Shown here one piece after another: positions 37,751 to 47,904 of a stretch of DNA of 64,000 nt. The stretch lies in NCBI GenBank assembly GCA_029243145.1, contig JAQWSQ010000201.1, positions 1 to 64,000 of the forward strand, given 5' to 3'. The translations under genes were made by a program, and so were the position numbers. Below the pieces are notes generated by a model. That model was not told where the DNA came from and made no database searches. It saw nothing but the letters and a program-made list of their open reading frames with translations. The DNA comes from Planctomycetaceae bacterium. Its GTDB lineage: Bacteria; Planctomycetota; Planctomycetia; Planctomycetales; Planctomycetaceae. Positions within the stretch are counted from its first letter, which is position 1. Each line of letters begins with the position of its first letter.

Positions 37751-39937
37751 TCAATTCTTGAATACAAATTCGGGCGTGTTCAGGAGCGCCCATAAGAGAT
37801 CTTCGACAGCCTGTCGTCGTTCGATCTCGTCATTCTCAAAGTATTTCACCGCATAGCCCAATTCCTGGGAACTGGGTCGGCGTGAGTAGCACAACAGGTA
37901 CAATTCCTGAATCACTTCTGCATTTAATTTGTCGCTGGCGGCGAGTTCGGCCGCTCGCGATTTATCGGAGGTGACTTTTGCGAACAGTCTTTCGCTGTTC
38001 ATCAGGTGTAATGTCTGCACGACACTCGTGTCAGATGTTCGTTCGCAGGGTGGATCCTGATTCGGATCGGGACGGCCAAACGCATCCAAAAACAACGACT
38101 TCGTGCGATGAGTCCAGATTTCTTTGGCTGATGAACCGGCTGGCAGCGCATCAAACGATTCCGGTTGACCGGTGATCTGCACAATCGAATCGAGCAACAC
38201 TTCGGCCCGTAATCGTTTGCGATAATGTCGTGAGTAATTGGTGTTGTCGATGCTGTTGGTTTCGTTTGGCAACGAACTCATGCCGTACACATACGAGTTG
38301 GCGATGCGTCGGATCAGATGTTTGTTGTCAAATCCGCTTTTAATAAAGTCTTGTGCCAACTCATCGAGCAGCGGCCCATTAGTGGGCGGGTTGGTCGCTC
38401 GCAAATCATCGACCGGTTCGACGATGCCGCGTCCCATCAGATCGGCCCAAACTCGATTCACCTGCACCTTGGCAAACGATGCATTTTCGGGAGAGGTCAT
38501 CCAAGTGGCGAGAGACTTCCGAGGATCCGAACCCTCGGCGATTTCAGGAGCTTCTCCGTACAGAGGTCGCGGCTTCATTACTTCACTTGTGAGAGGATGT
38601 TTGACGTCCCCCTTGGTGGCGACGAACACAAATTCTTCCGACCCAGAAATCGGCGTCGAAAGGCCTGTGCCTTTACGAGCCACTTTTGCGAAGTATGCCG
38701 CGAAACTATAGAAGTCGTCCTGCCCCCAAACTTCAAACGGGTGATGATGACACTTGGCACAATCGAGTCGAATACCGAGGAATAGTTGACTGCTAATAGT
38801 CGTCAATTCGTCAGGACTACGACGGTCACGGAATAAAGTCACCGCACCATTGCGGAAGGTACTTCCTTGCGCGGTGATCAATCCGCGTACAAACTCGTCG
38901 TGCGGCAGGTTCTTGCGAAACGCGTCGCGAATCCAAGCGTCATAGTTGAGAGTCGCCTTGATGCCAACGCGATACGGGTTGGGACGTAAGAGGTCGGCCC
39001 ATTTGTTCGCCCAATGCTCGGCATACTCGGGTCGCGACAATAGATCATCGATCAGTTGTTGTCGTTTCTCGGGAGTCTTCTCGGCGAGGAATTGTTCGGT
39101 TTCTTCCACCGTCGGTACGCGACCGATGATGTCGATATAAACACGACGCAGAAAGATCGTGTCTATTGCGGGATCGGAGGGCTTCAATTGCAGACGCTGA
39201 AGTTTGTTCCAAACGTGGCCATCGATAAAATTGTTTTGGGGTAACGCTCTATAAACATCGGCAGGGATTTTATCAGGGCGAGGAACCGCCACGTTGCAAA
39301 CATCGATCTGGCCCATGTACCGCGCCATGATGGCGGCTTCGCCCACGATGTTACCGACCGTGATATGTCCCTGTTCGTCAACCTGCGCGATGCCGCTCTC
39401 GTTGGATTGATAGTCGGACATTTCAGTGACATTGCGCGTGGACCCGTCCGCGTAATGTGCGATGACTGAGAGTTGCAGATTCGCGTCGTAAGTCAGCACC
39501 TGATCGGTCGGTGTGATCGTGATTTTCTGGAGCTTGGGAGTCCCTTCAATTCGTCGAGGCATTCCCGTTTCGACCCAACGGGCCAAAATTTTATAGCCTT
39601 CAGAATCAATCGGCAAACGAAGCCCCCCACCATGCGGAGACTTACCCGATGGCTTGGTCAACAACAACGATTTTTCGGGAGCAAACGGAAAGACACGCCG
39701 ACCTCGGGACTCTGTGACGAGTGCTTCGTAGTCAAAATTCGGATCGAATCCGAGTAGAGACAACTGAAATCCGTTTTGTCCGCGGGCTTTCCCGTGACAC
39801 GCGCCGGCGTTGCAGCCGAACTTCGTCAGCACCGGCATGACATCGTTTTCGAAATCGATGGATGCCGGAACTTCTTCCGAATAAACAACTTGCGCAGAGA
39901 CAAGCAGCAGACAGCATGTGATCAACGTGCGGATCAT
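37751..39937 (-). CDS. DUF1549/DUF1553 (PSCyt) protein
   Basis: 728 residues with a signal peptide (MIRTLITCCLLLVSAQVVYS). After it comes the PSCyt-like motif FGCNAGACHGKARGQNGF near residue 55, a cysteine/histidine pattern like a haem or metal site; an Ig-like BIG2 domain (about 140-220); DUF1549 (PADVYRALPQNNFIDGHVWNKL onward); a second cysteine motif CAKCHHHPFEVW near 410; and DUF1553 (KVQNRVWADLMGRGIVEP-like segment onward). GTG at 39982 gives a longer frame, but ATG 39937 begins the signal peptide. It is the first gene of the DUF1501/PPC/WD40 unit. Function is unknown; CxxCH-type motifs hint at redox or metal chemistry. Confidence 0.88.
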   Translation of the reverse strand: MIRTLITCCLLLVSAQVVYSEEVPASIDFENDVMPVLTKFGCNAGACHGKARGQNGFQLSLLGFDPNFDYEALVTESRGRRVFPFAPEKSLLLTKPSGKSPHGGGLRLPIDSEGYKILARWVETGMPRRIEGTPKLQKITITPTDQVLTYDANLQLSVIAHYADGSTRNVTEMSDYQSNESGIAQVDEQGHITVGNIVGEAAIMARYMGQIDVCNVAVPRPDKIPADVYRALPQNNFIDGHVWNKLQRLQLKPSDPAIDTIFLRRVYIDIIGRVPTVEETEQFLAEKTPEKRQQLIDDLLSRPEYAEHWANKWADLLRPNPYRVGIKATLNYDAWIRDAFRKNLPHDEFVRGLITAQGSTFRNGAVTLFRDRRSPDELTTISSQLFLGIRLDCAKCHHHPFEVWGQDDFYSFAAYFAKVARKGTGLSTPISGSEEFVFVATKGDVKHPLTSEVMKPRPLYGEAPEIAEGSDPRKSLATWMTSPENASFAKVQVNRVWADLMGRGIVEPVDDLRATNPPTNGPLLDELAQDFIKSGFDNKHLIRRIANSYVYGMSSLPNETNSIDNTNYSRHYRKRLRAEVLLDSIVQITGQPESFDALPAGSSAKEIWTHRTKSLFLDAFGRPDPNQDPPCERTSDTSVVQTLHLMNSERLFAKVTSDKSRAAELAASDKLNAEVIQELYLLCYSRRPSSQELGYAVKYFENDEIERRQAVEDLLWALLNTPEFVFKN

Positions 39938-40037
39938 TGCGGTATTCAGGTGGGTTGAAATCGAGGAAAACGCGGCGGGCACTTATCAATATACGCTGAT
40001 TTAAGAGATTATCCAACGAGAAAATGCTACCGAGTGA

Positions 40038-42827
40038 TTATTTCTTTTGCACAACCACCAGCCAATCCTGTTTCGCATCTGCCGGGGAATTGCCGAGATT
40101 CACTTTGTTACCTGCTTTGGTTTCTTTCACGTTCGATGTTTGCAAGTGGCCGCCGGTTCGTGGATTAAACCATGCGACCGAGAATTGTCCCTCGGCGTCT
40201 GACAAATCGAGGTCCGTTATTTCCCCCTCGGGAAGATAGACGACATACACTGCATTTGATTTCGCAAAGCAGTACCGCGAATTGTCTTGCTTGGTATTGC
40301 CGACCAGATCGTCCCGGTCCTCCATCTCCCAGAACGGAATTTTGTGATCGTGGAAGAAGTTGACTGCGATGCGGCAGTAATCCCAACTTCGATCGCGACT
40401 GCGCCAGTCTTCGCAAACCAAATCGTTTTCGACAAATTTATAGCCGAAATAATATTCACACCCCGCGCCCCCTGCCAGCAACGTCTCCCACAATGTTTGA
40501 TGACGGACGGCGTGCTCGTTGTAGATCATCTTGCCATCCTTGTCCTTCCCATCGAACCCGCGATAACCCAAGTCGGGACATTGCCCGTGAGCGGCAGAAC
40601 CCGATTCGTCGAAGGCCACGATCCACGGCTTGCCCGCCTTCGTCGAGGCGTTCACCCATTTCAAAGTTTGTCCGTGAGTGTCTTTGATGTTGCTGTTTTG
40701 GAGTGACACTCCGGTCAATTTCGATTTGTCTCCCAGCAATGGACGATAAATTTTGTCCTGTTGGTCGGGATATGTGTAGATAACAATGTTGTGATCGTAG
40801 GCATCAAGTTCGGCGATGTAATTGATCATTGCTTGTTGCTGCTGCGTCGTCTGAGTGTTCTCTTCGCCGAGATTCCAGTTCAATGCGAGGTTATGACCGA
40901 AGCGGGCGATTAACTCTCGACAATACAATTTACGTTGAACTCCCAGATTGCCTCCATCGAGGCTTTCGGGAACGTACTTCGATTTGTTTTTATTGTGATC
41001 GTCGTTCTCGGTCTCCTGCATTTTGAAATGGAGGTACATGCCGAGTGTGGTGGCGTGATCAAAAACGATGCCCCATTGGTCAAGCTTGCTGCAATCGTAA
41101 TGCAGTTTATCGTCTCGATGAATGAACGGCCACACGCTGTCGCCGTCGCCACCAGCGTTGTAAGTCAAAAACGAAAACGCATTACAACCTTTGCCGGAAA
41201 GATAATTGACGGCTCCAATTAAGCCTTTGCCTTTGCCGTCTTTCCATGTGGGGTCGCCGTTTTTCCAATCTTTCACATGGGGTTGCCAAGTTTTGAGAGG
41301 TGTTTTTTTCGCATTGCCGACAGTGGTGTCATCAAAGTCCGCGTAGGCCAGCAATGTTTCCGGTGCATCGGCGCCCACTTTGAGGAAGTATTCCTTCGAC
41401 CCCGCAAAATGCAGGTATCGTTTGCCGACATACCGTAATTGACCATGAGCGCGTAAGTCGCGCCCCGATTTATCGCTGGGAGCGACCTTGAACGAACCTG
41501 TCTTACCGTGGTAATTTCGAACCGGGGTTGTCTTGGCGTGCGAGTCGACGGCGGCATAGTCTCCACTCAGAAAGACCGTTTCCCATGACCAGTCTCCCGG
41601 TTTGTTGGGAGCAAAATGAGCACGATACTTTATCCCCGATTTTGCGGAAGTATGACCGGCGTTTCCGTCTGCGGCGAAGTAACCGGGAACGCGAAAGGTT
41701 TCTCCTGCGCCATGTTTGAAGACGACTTCCATGCGATAATCGGTGAACGGGTTCGGTTTGTTATCCTGCTCGTGTGCGTATGGGCCGTCGAGTGTGAGGG
41801 TGATTTTATGCCAGGTTTTTAATTCACCAGACACTTCGACAGTACCGTATCCGTCTTCGCCGCGATCAGGATGCAAAACGGTTTTTCCGAGCGGAGTTGT
41901 TGGACTGGAGGATTGTTTTTTCGCATCCGTATCGAGATTCTTTTGAATCCAGTTTCGTAGCGTCGAACTTCCCTTGCCGTATCCGCCGGGGAGTGGCACG
42001 TAATCGCGCGTTTGAATCTGCGGCGGTTTGCCCCAATGCTTGGGGAATTCTTTCTTCTTTTGCTGAGCGGCAACGACCGGGAATGTTTTCGGCATTGTCC
42101 CCGCATGCAAAACGCTCTTTGGCTCCGTGTTGTTCGGTCGTTTGAATTCACGATCAGTGGTCATCAACCATTTGTCGAATTCAAAGCCGTCTTCCCGCAT
42201 CGAGAAATGGATCACATGCTCTCCCGGCGATTTGATATCGAGATAAATTTTATTCGGCTCGCCACAATGTTCTTTGTCCGTGCGTTGTTTGCTCTCCCAG
42301 TGCCAACTTTGTTTTCCCGTACACCATTGCAGTCGTTGACCACTTTCGGGTCACGTTCCGTCGAGCCCGACGTGTAGGCCGTTATCTTCTGATCCCGTGG
42401 AATATGCTCTTACCCAGACGTAATAACGACCGGTCTTCTCGAAATGAACGTTATAAGAGAGCACCGCCATCTTCCCCGGTTCGGGGGAGAAGTTCACTCC
42501 GCGCTGGAGTTTGTCGTCGTGCGTTCTGCGTGTGTCGGGGAGGATTTCCAGATAGGCTCCACCACTCGCACCGGCCACATGAGCGGCATATCCATCCGGT
42601 TTGATGTCAGAAGTCTGCCGAGAAGTTGTCAGATGAAACGCACGTTTTTCGGAGTTGGTCTGTTGGAAGAAGTGTTCGGCTTCAACTGCCACCAATCCAT
42701 CTTTTTCGGCAAAGATAACACCTTTATCGGCAATCGGTTTGGTTCCATCGGCACCGATGACCAAAGTTGTTTGGCAGAAGAGAAGTAGCGTGATTGACCA
42801 ATAAAATGAGCGCACTTGCATAGACAT
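40038..42827 (-). pseudogene. Apiosidase-like glycosidase gene with in-frame TGA
   Basis: 929 codons if read through. GAGAAG precedes ATG 42827, which starts a signal peptide (FYWSITLLLFCQTTLVIGAD). A carbohydrate-binding beta-sandwich follows (VAVEAEHFFQQ, HVAGASGGAYLEIL, YYVWVRAYSTGSEDN) up to an in-frame TGA at 42351-42353 (codon 159). Beyond it the same frame continues without shift: [16 protein letters not shown], then a DUF5060-like domain ([19 protein letters not shown]), an apiosidase-like DUF4038 barrel ([16 protein letters not shown]), and a C-terminal collagen-binding-like domain. Related sequences read Trp after LDGT, so TGG-to-TGA is the simple explanation. It would have cleaved a plant or algal polysaccharide side chain. 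TGA is an ordinary stop in neighbouring genes, so recoding is unlikely. Confidence 0.78.
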
Positions 42828-42940
42828 GTTAACTTCTCGAATGTGGTGGAAATGAAATGAAAACTCACAGACAATCTGACGCATTAGTCTCACGTGCATA
42901 CGTTCAAAATGCCCGATTCAACTACTGAATTTCGATGTGG

Positions 42941-44332
42941 TTATTTTTGGTTCTTGCGAGCATCGGGTACGTTCTGTTTTGTCAGCCACTTGGCATGCTC
43001 ATCCATGATCTTGCGGTATTTGGAGTTGCCTGCCAAGTTGTGCCATTCGCGCGGATCATTGCGGTGATCGTAAAGTTCCTCACTGCCGTCAGCATAGCGA
43101 ATGTAACGGAAGTCTCGGCTGCGAACCGCGTGATTGTATTGCTGATAGGTGGTGATTGCCGGGTGTTCCCAATCGCTATTTGGGTCATCAAGTAACGGCA
43201 GCAGGCTGACTCCTTCCAACTCGGTTCGGGCGGGTAAGCCGCACAATTCCAATAAGGTTGGATAGATGCTCATGAGTTCGACCGGTTGAGCACAGCGTTG
43301 TGCCTGCTTTTGTCCCGGTTGAAAGATAATGAACGGCACACGCGTGGAACGCTCCCACAAGGATTGTTTCGCCCAGCGCTGTTTTTCTCCCAGATGAAAT
43401 CCGTGATCGGAATAGAGAACGACAATCGTATTCTTGGAGTATTTACTATTGTCGAGAGCTTTCATCAGACGGCCCACCTGATCATCGGTAAAACTGGACG
43501 AAGCGAGGAATGCTTGGACAGCCGGTTTCCATTGGTTCTGCTCGACGAACCAGTCGTGAGCGGGGGGCGTGGGATTGTCGGTCAGTTCGGTTGCGGCGAG
43601 GGGAAGATCGTCACGGTCGTTGTCGAGCACCTTGGGGAGCATCACCTGATCGAGCGGACGTTCATCGAAAAATCGTTGCGGCGCGTACCACGGTACGTGT
43701 GGGCGATAGAGACCAACCGCTAGGAAGAACGGCTTGTCGTGATCTTTTTGAAGCTGTTCGATTCCCCACGAGGTGTCAACGAAGTCGCCGAATTGATCTT
43801 CGTCATACTTCTGCGCGCCATAGTCCCATAACCCACTGCGTGTCTTTCCGATGGTGACAAGCCGTTCGTCGATCTTCTGTCGTTGTCCCGGAATGGGACC
43901 AACCACTTCAAAGGATGGTTTATCGACGCGTGAGCCGTGATAGATTTTTCCGGTGGTGAGCGTCTGATAGTCATGTTGGCGAAAATATTGAGGCAGCGTG
44001 ATGCGATCCTGATTACGTTTTGTGGTGCGGAACCACGGTTGATTGACATAAATTCCTGTCGTCGATGGCCGCAGACCCAGCATGAGGCTGGTACGTGAAG
44101 GATTGCAGATGGGAGCTTGACAATGTGCGTTGGTGAAAAGCGTCCCTCGCTTTGCGAGCGCATCGATGTGGGGCGTACTGGCTTGAGGATGCCCACCAAG
44201 ACAACCAACCCAGTCGTTCAAATCGTCGATGGCGATCAACAGCACATTCGGTTTGTCGGCAGCGTTTAACAAAGTTGAAAAACTGCTAAGAAGAATGGTC
44301 AGTGTAAGACTTATCGCTGTATGTGGACGCAT
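42941..44332 (-). CDS. Sulfatase, iduronate-2-sulfatase-like
   Basis: 463 residues with a signal peptide (MRPHTAISLTLTILLSSFSTLLNA region). The sulfatase consensus is present as ICNPSRTSLMLG, where Cys in CxPxR is expected to be converted to formylglycine by a maturase. The metal-site motif DDLNDWVGCLGGHPQ is near the N-terminus, and the downstream YSDHGFHLGEKQRW and WERSTRVPFI are typical of iduronate-sulfatase-like members. It removes sulfate esters from sulfated polysaccharide outside the cell. The start at 44332 avoids a 16-codon extension without signal character. It lies between an esterase and an apiosidase-like gene on the same strand, a plausible polysaccharide-degradation set. Confidence 0.9.
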   Translation of the reverse strand: MRPHTAISLTLTILLSSFSTLLNAADKPNVLLIAIDDLNDWVGCLGGHPQASTPHIDALAKRGTLFTNAHCQAPICNPSRTSLMLGLRPSTTGIYVNQPWFRTTKRNQDRITLPQYFRQHDYQTLTTGKIYHGSRVDKPSFEVVGPIPGQRQKIDERLVTIGKTRSGLWDYGAQKYDEDQFGDFVDTSWGIEQLQKDHDKPFFLAVGLYRPHVPWYAPQRFFDERPLDQVMLPKVLDNDRDDLPLAATELTDNPTPPAHDWFVEQNQWKPAVQAFLASSSFTDDQVGRLMKALDNSKYSKNTIVVLYSDHGFHLGEKQRWAKQSLWERSTRVPFIIFQPGQKQAQRCAQPVELMSIYPTLLELCGLPARTELEGVSLLPLLDDPNSDWEHPAITTYQQYNHAVRSRDFRYIRYADGSEELYDHRNDPREWHNLAGNSKYRKIMDEHAKWLTKQNVPDARKNQK

Positions 44333-44412
44333 TCGTGAAGTTCCTTTTTTTGACCAATGGTTTTCGTGATTTTCCAACAAGTCGATGGAGCATCCGCTTC
44401 GCTAACATATGA

Positions 44413-46302
44413 CTACCGAGACTCGGCAGTCGAACTTACCCATCGCAGGTTTCGAAAACGCGGGTCGGGGCCGATCCAGTTTTTGCCGATCATACGTGAG
44501 GCTCGGGCATCGCCACGTTTTGGTCTGAGCCGCTCTGTGGGGCTGAGGGTCAATCGCTTGGTGTTGTTCCAGTTGGGAAGTGGTTCCTCAGAAAAGTTTT
44601 TGAAATCTTTGGGCGACAGGTTAACCGTTTGCCACTTCTTCTGGCCCGTTAATTCAACGACGGCAGCATGATCGTCAATCAGGATGACAAGCTTGTTGGC
44701 TTCATCGGCAAAAATCTCTAATGAGAGACTGGCATTTGTGGGGGCTTGGTAAGTTGCGTCGTAGAGCTTATGGGTGGTTCGTGCCCATTCGTCTGGTCGA
44801 TACGTGAACCATTCTTTTTCCCAGTCTCCGGCAAAGCTTTCAATCGTGGTCGAAGGTTTCAATGTTGCTTCCACATCCGCCTGCGCGAGTTCGTCGGCTT
44901 CAATCATTTTCAATAACGAAGAGACATTGAATGTGTTGGCCGTGTAAGTGCGATAGTAATAACCGGCTCCTGTCACCGGATCGTCGAGCGAGTAACGGAC
45001 ATTGGCGTACACCCAAAGTGGTTTGTCCGGGTTCGAGACGGGAAGCTTGGCTGTCCAACCCTCTTTGGAGGGCTTCATTTCCACATGGTGCCAAAATCGA
45101 TGCATGGTGTTTTCATGCTCGGCTGGCTCATCTTGTGGTTTTCCGTGTTGAGTATAGAACGCATCGACCGAAACGATGGGGTGGGAAGAGTCGGCGTGAA
45201 CAGTGAACGACGGAATGCCGTCAGTCGCGTTCAGTTTGAGAACAGATGTGGGAGTCTGGGGAAAAGTGAATGTTTTCTTCAGATGTTGATCGAACCACAA
45301 CAATGTGGCGACTTCGTAGGGCGGCGTGTCCTGATGGTTGTGGTGGGCTGAGCACGTGACACGCCAGTCTTCACTTTGAATCTCTTCCACGGCTGAGGGT
45401 AAATCGCGAATGCGTCCATGAAAATCATTCGCCGGGCTGAGAAAAATTATGGGGACCGAGATTTCTTTGAGGCTGACATCGTCACCGATGGTCGATTGAA
45501 ACAGAGAGCTTTGATTATCCCGGTCACTAATTCCTCCGCAGGAGGGAGCGGCGGCTTTGACGCGTGGATCGGGTGCCGTCATGACGGTCAGTTTTCCACC
45601 CATCGAATGGCCGTAGACACCCAACCGATCTGGATCCACTTCGGGTTGTTGTTCCAAGAATGTTAAACCGCGGCGTGCCGCGACCGCACAGAGAAACCAT
45701 CCACTGTTGCGTGGTGATTCCACGGCATCCAATGTCCAACTGCCCGCCTTCGCGCTGGGGAACACATTGCCGGGGTTTCGACTCGGTGCGTGATAACCAT
45801 CGACGGCTCCCCAATCTGTGGTGAGCTTGTAGTTGGGGTCGTCAGTTTTATTCTCCCAGAACAGTTTCACGATTTCCGGGCTTACTCCGTACTTAGGTGC
45901 AGAAATTCTTCCGGCCCACGCGATGGAAAGAGTGGCATAACCACGTTTGGCATTCAGCAAGCAGGCTTTGTAGTCGGCATACTGACCACCACCATGAATC
46001 TGTAGCAGACCGGGAAGTTTGCGACCTCCCTTGGGAAATCCATAGACGGCAGCCAACTGAGCTTTCTGACCTTTGAAAATACCGATGCGAAATCTCACCA
46101 CTCGAAGGACCACTCCCTCTTCCTCCCACTCTTTCAGAATTTCTGTCTCTAATGGTTCTGTCTGCGGATCAAATCCTGACCACATTTCGGCGAAGTTCTG
46201 TGGTGCCCGACTATCTTTTAACGGAGGTAATGTTTCCTGTGCTTGCAACACGTTAAAGAACGTTAATTGCCACACGGCACCAATGAGGATCGCGAAACGC
46301 AT
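44413..46302 (-). CDS. Acetyl-xylan-esterase-like hydrolase
   Basis: 629 residues with a signal peptide (MRFAILIGAVWQLTFFNVLQA). The central alpha/beta-hydrolase domain has PGLLQIHGGGQYADY (oxyanion region), the nucleophile elbow GVYGHSMGGKLT (about Ser242) and a late His in CSAHHNHQDTPPYE that could be the base. The C-terminal 250 residues form a separate beta-rich domain. The fold resembles acetyl xylan esterases and related carbohydrate deacylases. The gene begins the run of minus-strand genes and is followed by a sulfatase and a glycosidase, fitting removal of acyl and sulfate groups before backbone cleavage. Linkage specificity unknown. Confidence 0.8.
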   Translation of the reverse strand: MRFAILIGAVWQLTFFNVLQAQETLPPLKDSRAPQNFAEMWSGFDPQTEPLETEILKEWEEEGVVLRVVRFRIGIFKGQKAQLAAVYGFPKGGRKLPGLLQIHGGGQYADYKACLLNAKRGYATLSIAWAGRISAPKYGVSPEIVKLFWENKTDDPNYKLTTDWGAVDGYHAPSRNPGNVFPSAKAGSWTLDAVESPRNSGWFLCAVAARRGLTFLEQQPEVDPDRLGVYGHSMGGKLTVMTAPDPRVKAAAPSCGGISDRDNQSSLFQSTIGDDVSLKEISVPIIFLSPANDFHGRIRDLPSAVEEIQSEDWRVTCSAHHNHQDTPPYEVATLLWFDQHLKKTFTFPQTPTSVLKLNATDGIPSFTVHADSSHPIVSVDAFYTQHGKPQDEPAEHENTMHRFWHHVEMKPSKEGWTAKLPVSNPDKPLWVYANVRYSLDDPVTGAGYYYRTYTANTFNVSSLLKMIEADELAQADVEATLKPSTTIESFAGDWEKEWFTYRPDEWARTTHKLYDATYQAPTNASLSLEIFADEANKLVILIDDHAAVVELTGQKKWQTVNLSPKDFKNFSEEPLPNWNNTKRLTLSPTERLRPKRGDARASRMIGKNWIGPDPRFRNLRWVSSTAESR

Positions 46303-46532
46303 GACAATTTCCATTTCAGTGATTCAGAATCAGATTCGAGAGTTGGATTTCAGGGAACTCTATCTACGATTTTATCGTACTGCGAATTCTCGCAACTTAC
46401 AAAACAGGCCATTTCATGTTCGGAAGGACGTTGAATGGTCGACAGACTCCGAAATCAGAACTTGAGGTGCCGGGTGAAATCTGATTCAATACATGTGAGT
46501 TCTTTGATGTTTTAGTCGAGAAAGCTTTATCG

Positions 46533-47894
46533 ATGCTGACTGTTTTTGGAAATTCGCGGGATTCCGTCACTCGCCGTTCGTTCGTGCAAGCCGGTCTATT
46601 AGGTGTCGGCGGTTTAACACTGTCAGACTATCTGGCGGTGCGTGCGGCCATGGCCGGCGAAGGCCCGGCTAGGAACAATCACGGCAAGAGCGTGATCTTA
46701 TTCTGGATGAGCGGTGGTCCCGGTCACATGGAGACTTGGGATCCCAAGCCGGATGCCGTCGATCAATATCGGGGACCGTTCGGTGCGATTTCGACATCCG
46801 TGGCGGGAACACAATTTTGCGAGTTGTTGCCCGAGCAGGCGAAGATTGCCGACAAGGTCTCCATCGTCCGTTCGGTTTGTCATAAGTCGGGGGACCACAC
46901 CAAAGGCAATCACTGGATGCTGACGGGTTATGAAGGACCGGCGTTCAATGCTCCCGATAATCGTGTGCAGAAACGTCCCGCGATGGGTTCCGTCATTTCA
47001 CGTTTGTGCGGTAGCAATTCGCGCGGGATGCCCGCCTATGTTGGCGTTCCTCATCTGCGCGGCGGGACCGACAACCTGTTCCACTACGCCACTTATTTGG
47101 GAGGAGGACACGATCCGTTCGTCGTGAATTCCGATCCCAACGAATCCAACTACAAAGTCCAAAACCTTGCATTGCAGGGAGGTCTCACTCTTGATCGCCT
47201 GGAAAATCGGCGCGAGTTACTCTCGACGATTGACCTGCATCGTTCGACGGCTGAACAAAACGCCGTCGATATGAATTCGCATCAGCAGAACGCCTTCGAA
47301 CTGCTGACAAGTTCCCGTGTTCGTGATGCCTTTGATATCTCGGAAGAAGATGACAAGCTTCGCGATGATTACGGTCGGCACACGTTCGGACAAAGTGCAT
47401 TATTGGCTCGCAGATTGGTGGAGTCGGGAGTCTCGTTTGTGACGGTCAACTGCGAACCGTGGGATCATCACGGCACCGCCAATCGCTACAAAACCGAAGA
47501 AGGTGCCAACAAATTAATTCCACCGTTTGATATTGCGTTGGCTGCATTAGTTCGTGATCTCGAAGATCGGGGATTATCGGAACAGACGTTGGTCGTCGCG
47601 ATGGGAGAATTCGGTCGCACACCGCGCATGAATTCTGCCGCAGGACGAGATCACTGGGGCCACACGTTCAGTGTCTTGTTTGCGGGTGGCGGCATGAAAA
47701 TGGGTCAAACCATCGGCTCATCGACCCCTCGGGGAGAATATGTGGCCGACCTTCCGTTTGATCCGCAAGACATCACCGCGACCGTCTATCATCACATGGG
47801 ACTCGATTCTCACCAGACATTAGAGAATCGTGCTGGTCGACCGATTCATTTAGCCGAACGCGGCACACCGATTGCTCAGTTGATCGGCGGCTAA
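46533..47894 (+). CDS. DUF1501 family protein, Tat-exported (second copy)
   Basis: 453 residues with a twin-arginine signal (TRRSFVQAGLLGVGGLTLSDYL). DUF1501 motifs run in the same order as in the gene at 36354: SVILFWMSGGPGHMETWDPKPDAVD, SVCHKSGDHTKGNHWMLTG, NCEPWDHHGTANRY and MGEFGRTPRMNSAAGRDHWG. It differs from that copy in many positions, so it is a paralogue rather than a recent duplicate. It stands alone with no PSCyt or PPC partner. Metal-dependent hydrolase fold likely; substrate unknown. Confidence 0.88.
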   Translation: MLTVFGNSRDSVTRRSFVQAGLLGVGGLTLSDYLAVRAAMAGEGPARNNHGKSVILFWMSGGPGHMETWDPKPDAVDQYRGPFGAISTSVAGTQFCELLPEQAKIADKVSIVRSVCHKSGDHTKGNHWMLTGYEGPAFNAPDNRVQKRPAMGSVISRLCGSNSRGMPAYVGVPHLRGGTDNLFHYATYLGGGHDPFVVNSDPNESNYKVQNLALQGGLTLDRLENRRELLSTIDLHRSTAEQNAVDMNSHQQNAFELLTSSRVRDAFDISEEDDKLRDDYGRHTFGQSALLARRLVESGVSFVTVNCEPWDHHGTANRYKTEEGANKLIPPFDIALAALVRDLEDRGLSEQTLVVAMGEFGRTPRMNSAAGRDHWGHTFSVLFAGGGMKMGQTIGSSTPRGEYVADLPFDPQDITATVYHHMGLDSHQTLENRAGRPIHLAERGTPIAQLIGG

Positions 47895-47904
47895 GGTAAT
47901 ATCT

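Noticed and set aside
42351-42353. TGA read as tryptophan or selenocysteine
   Set aside because: Many intact genes here end in TGA (for example at 5654, 24117, 17203), no SECIS-like structure was seen, and the simplest change is TGG to TGA.
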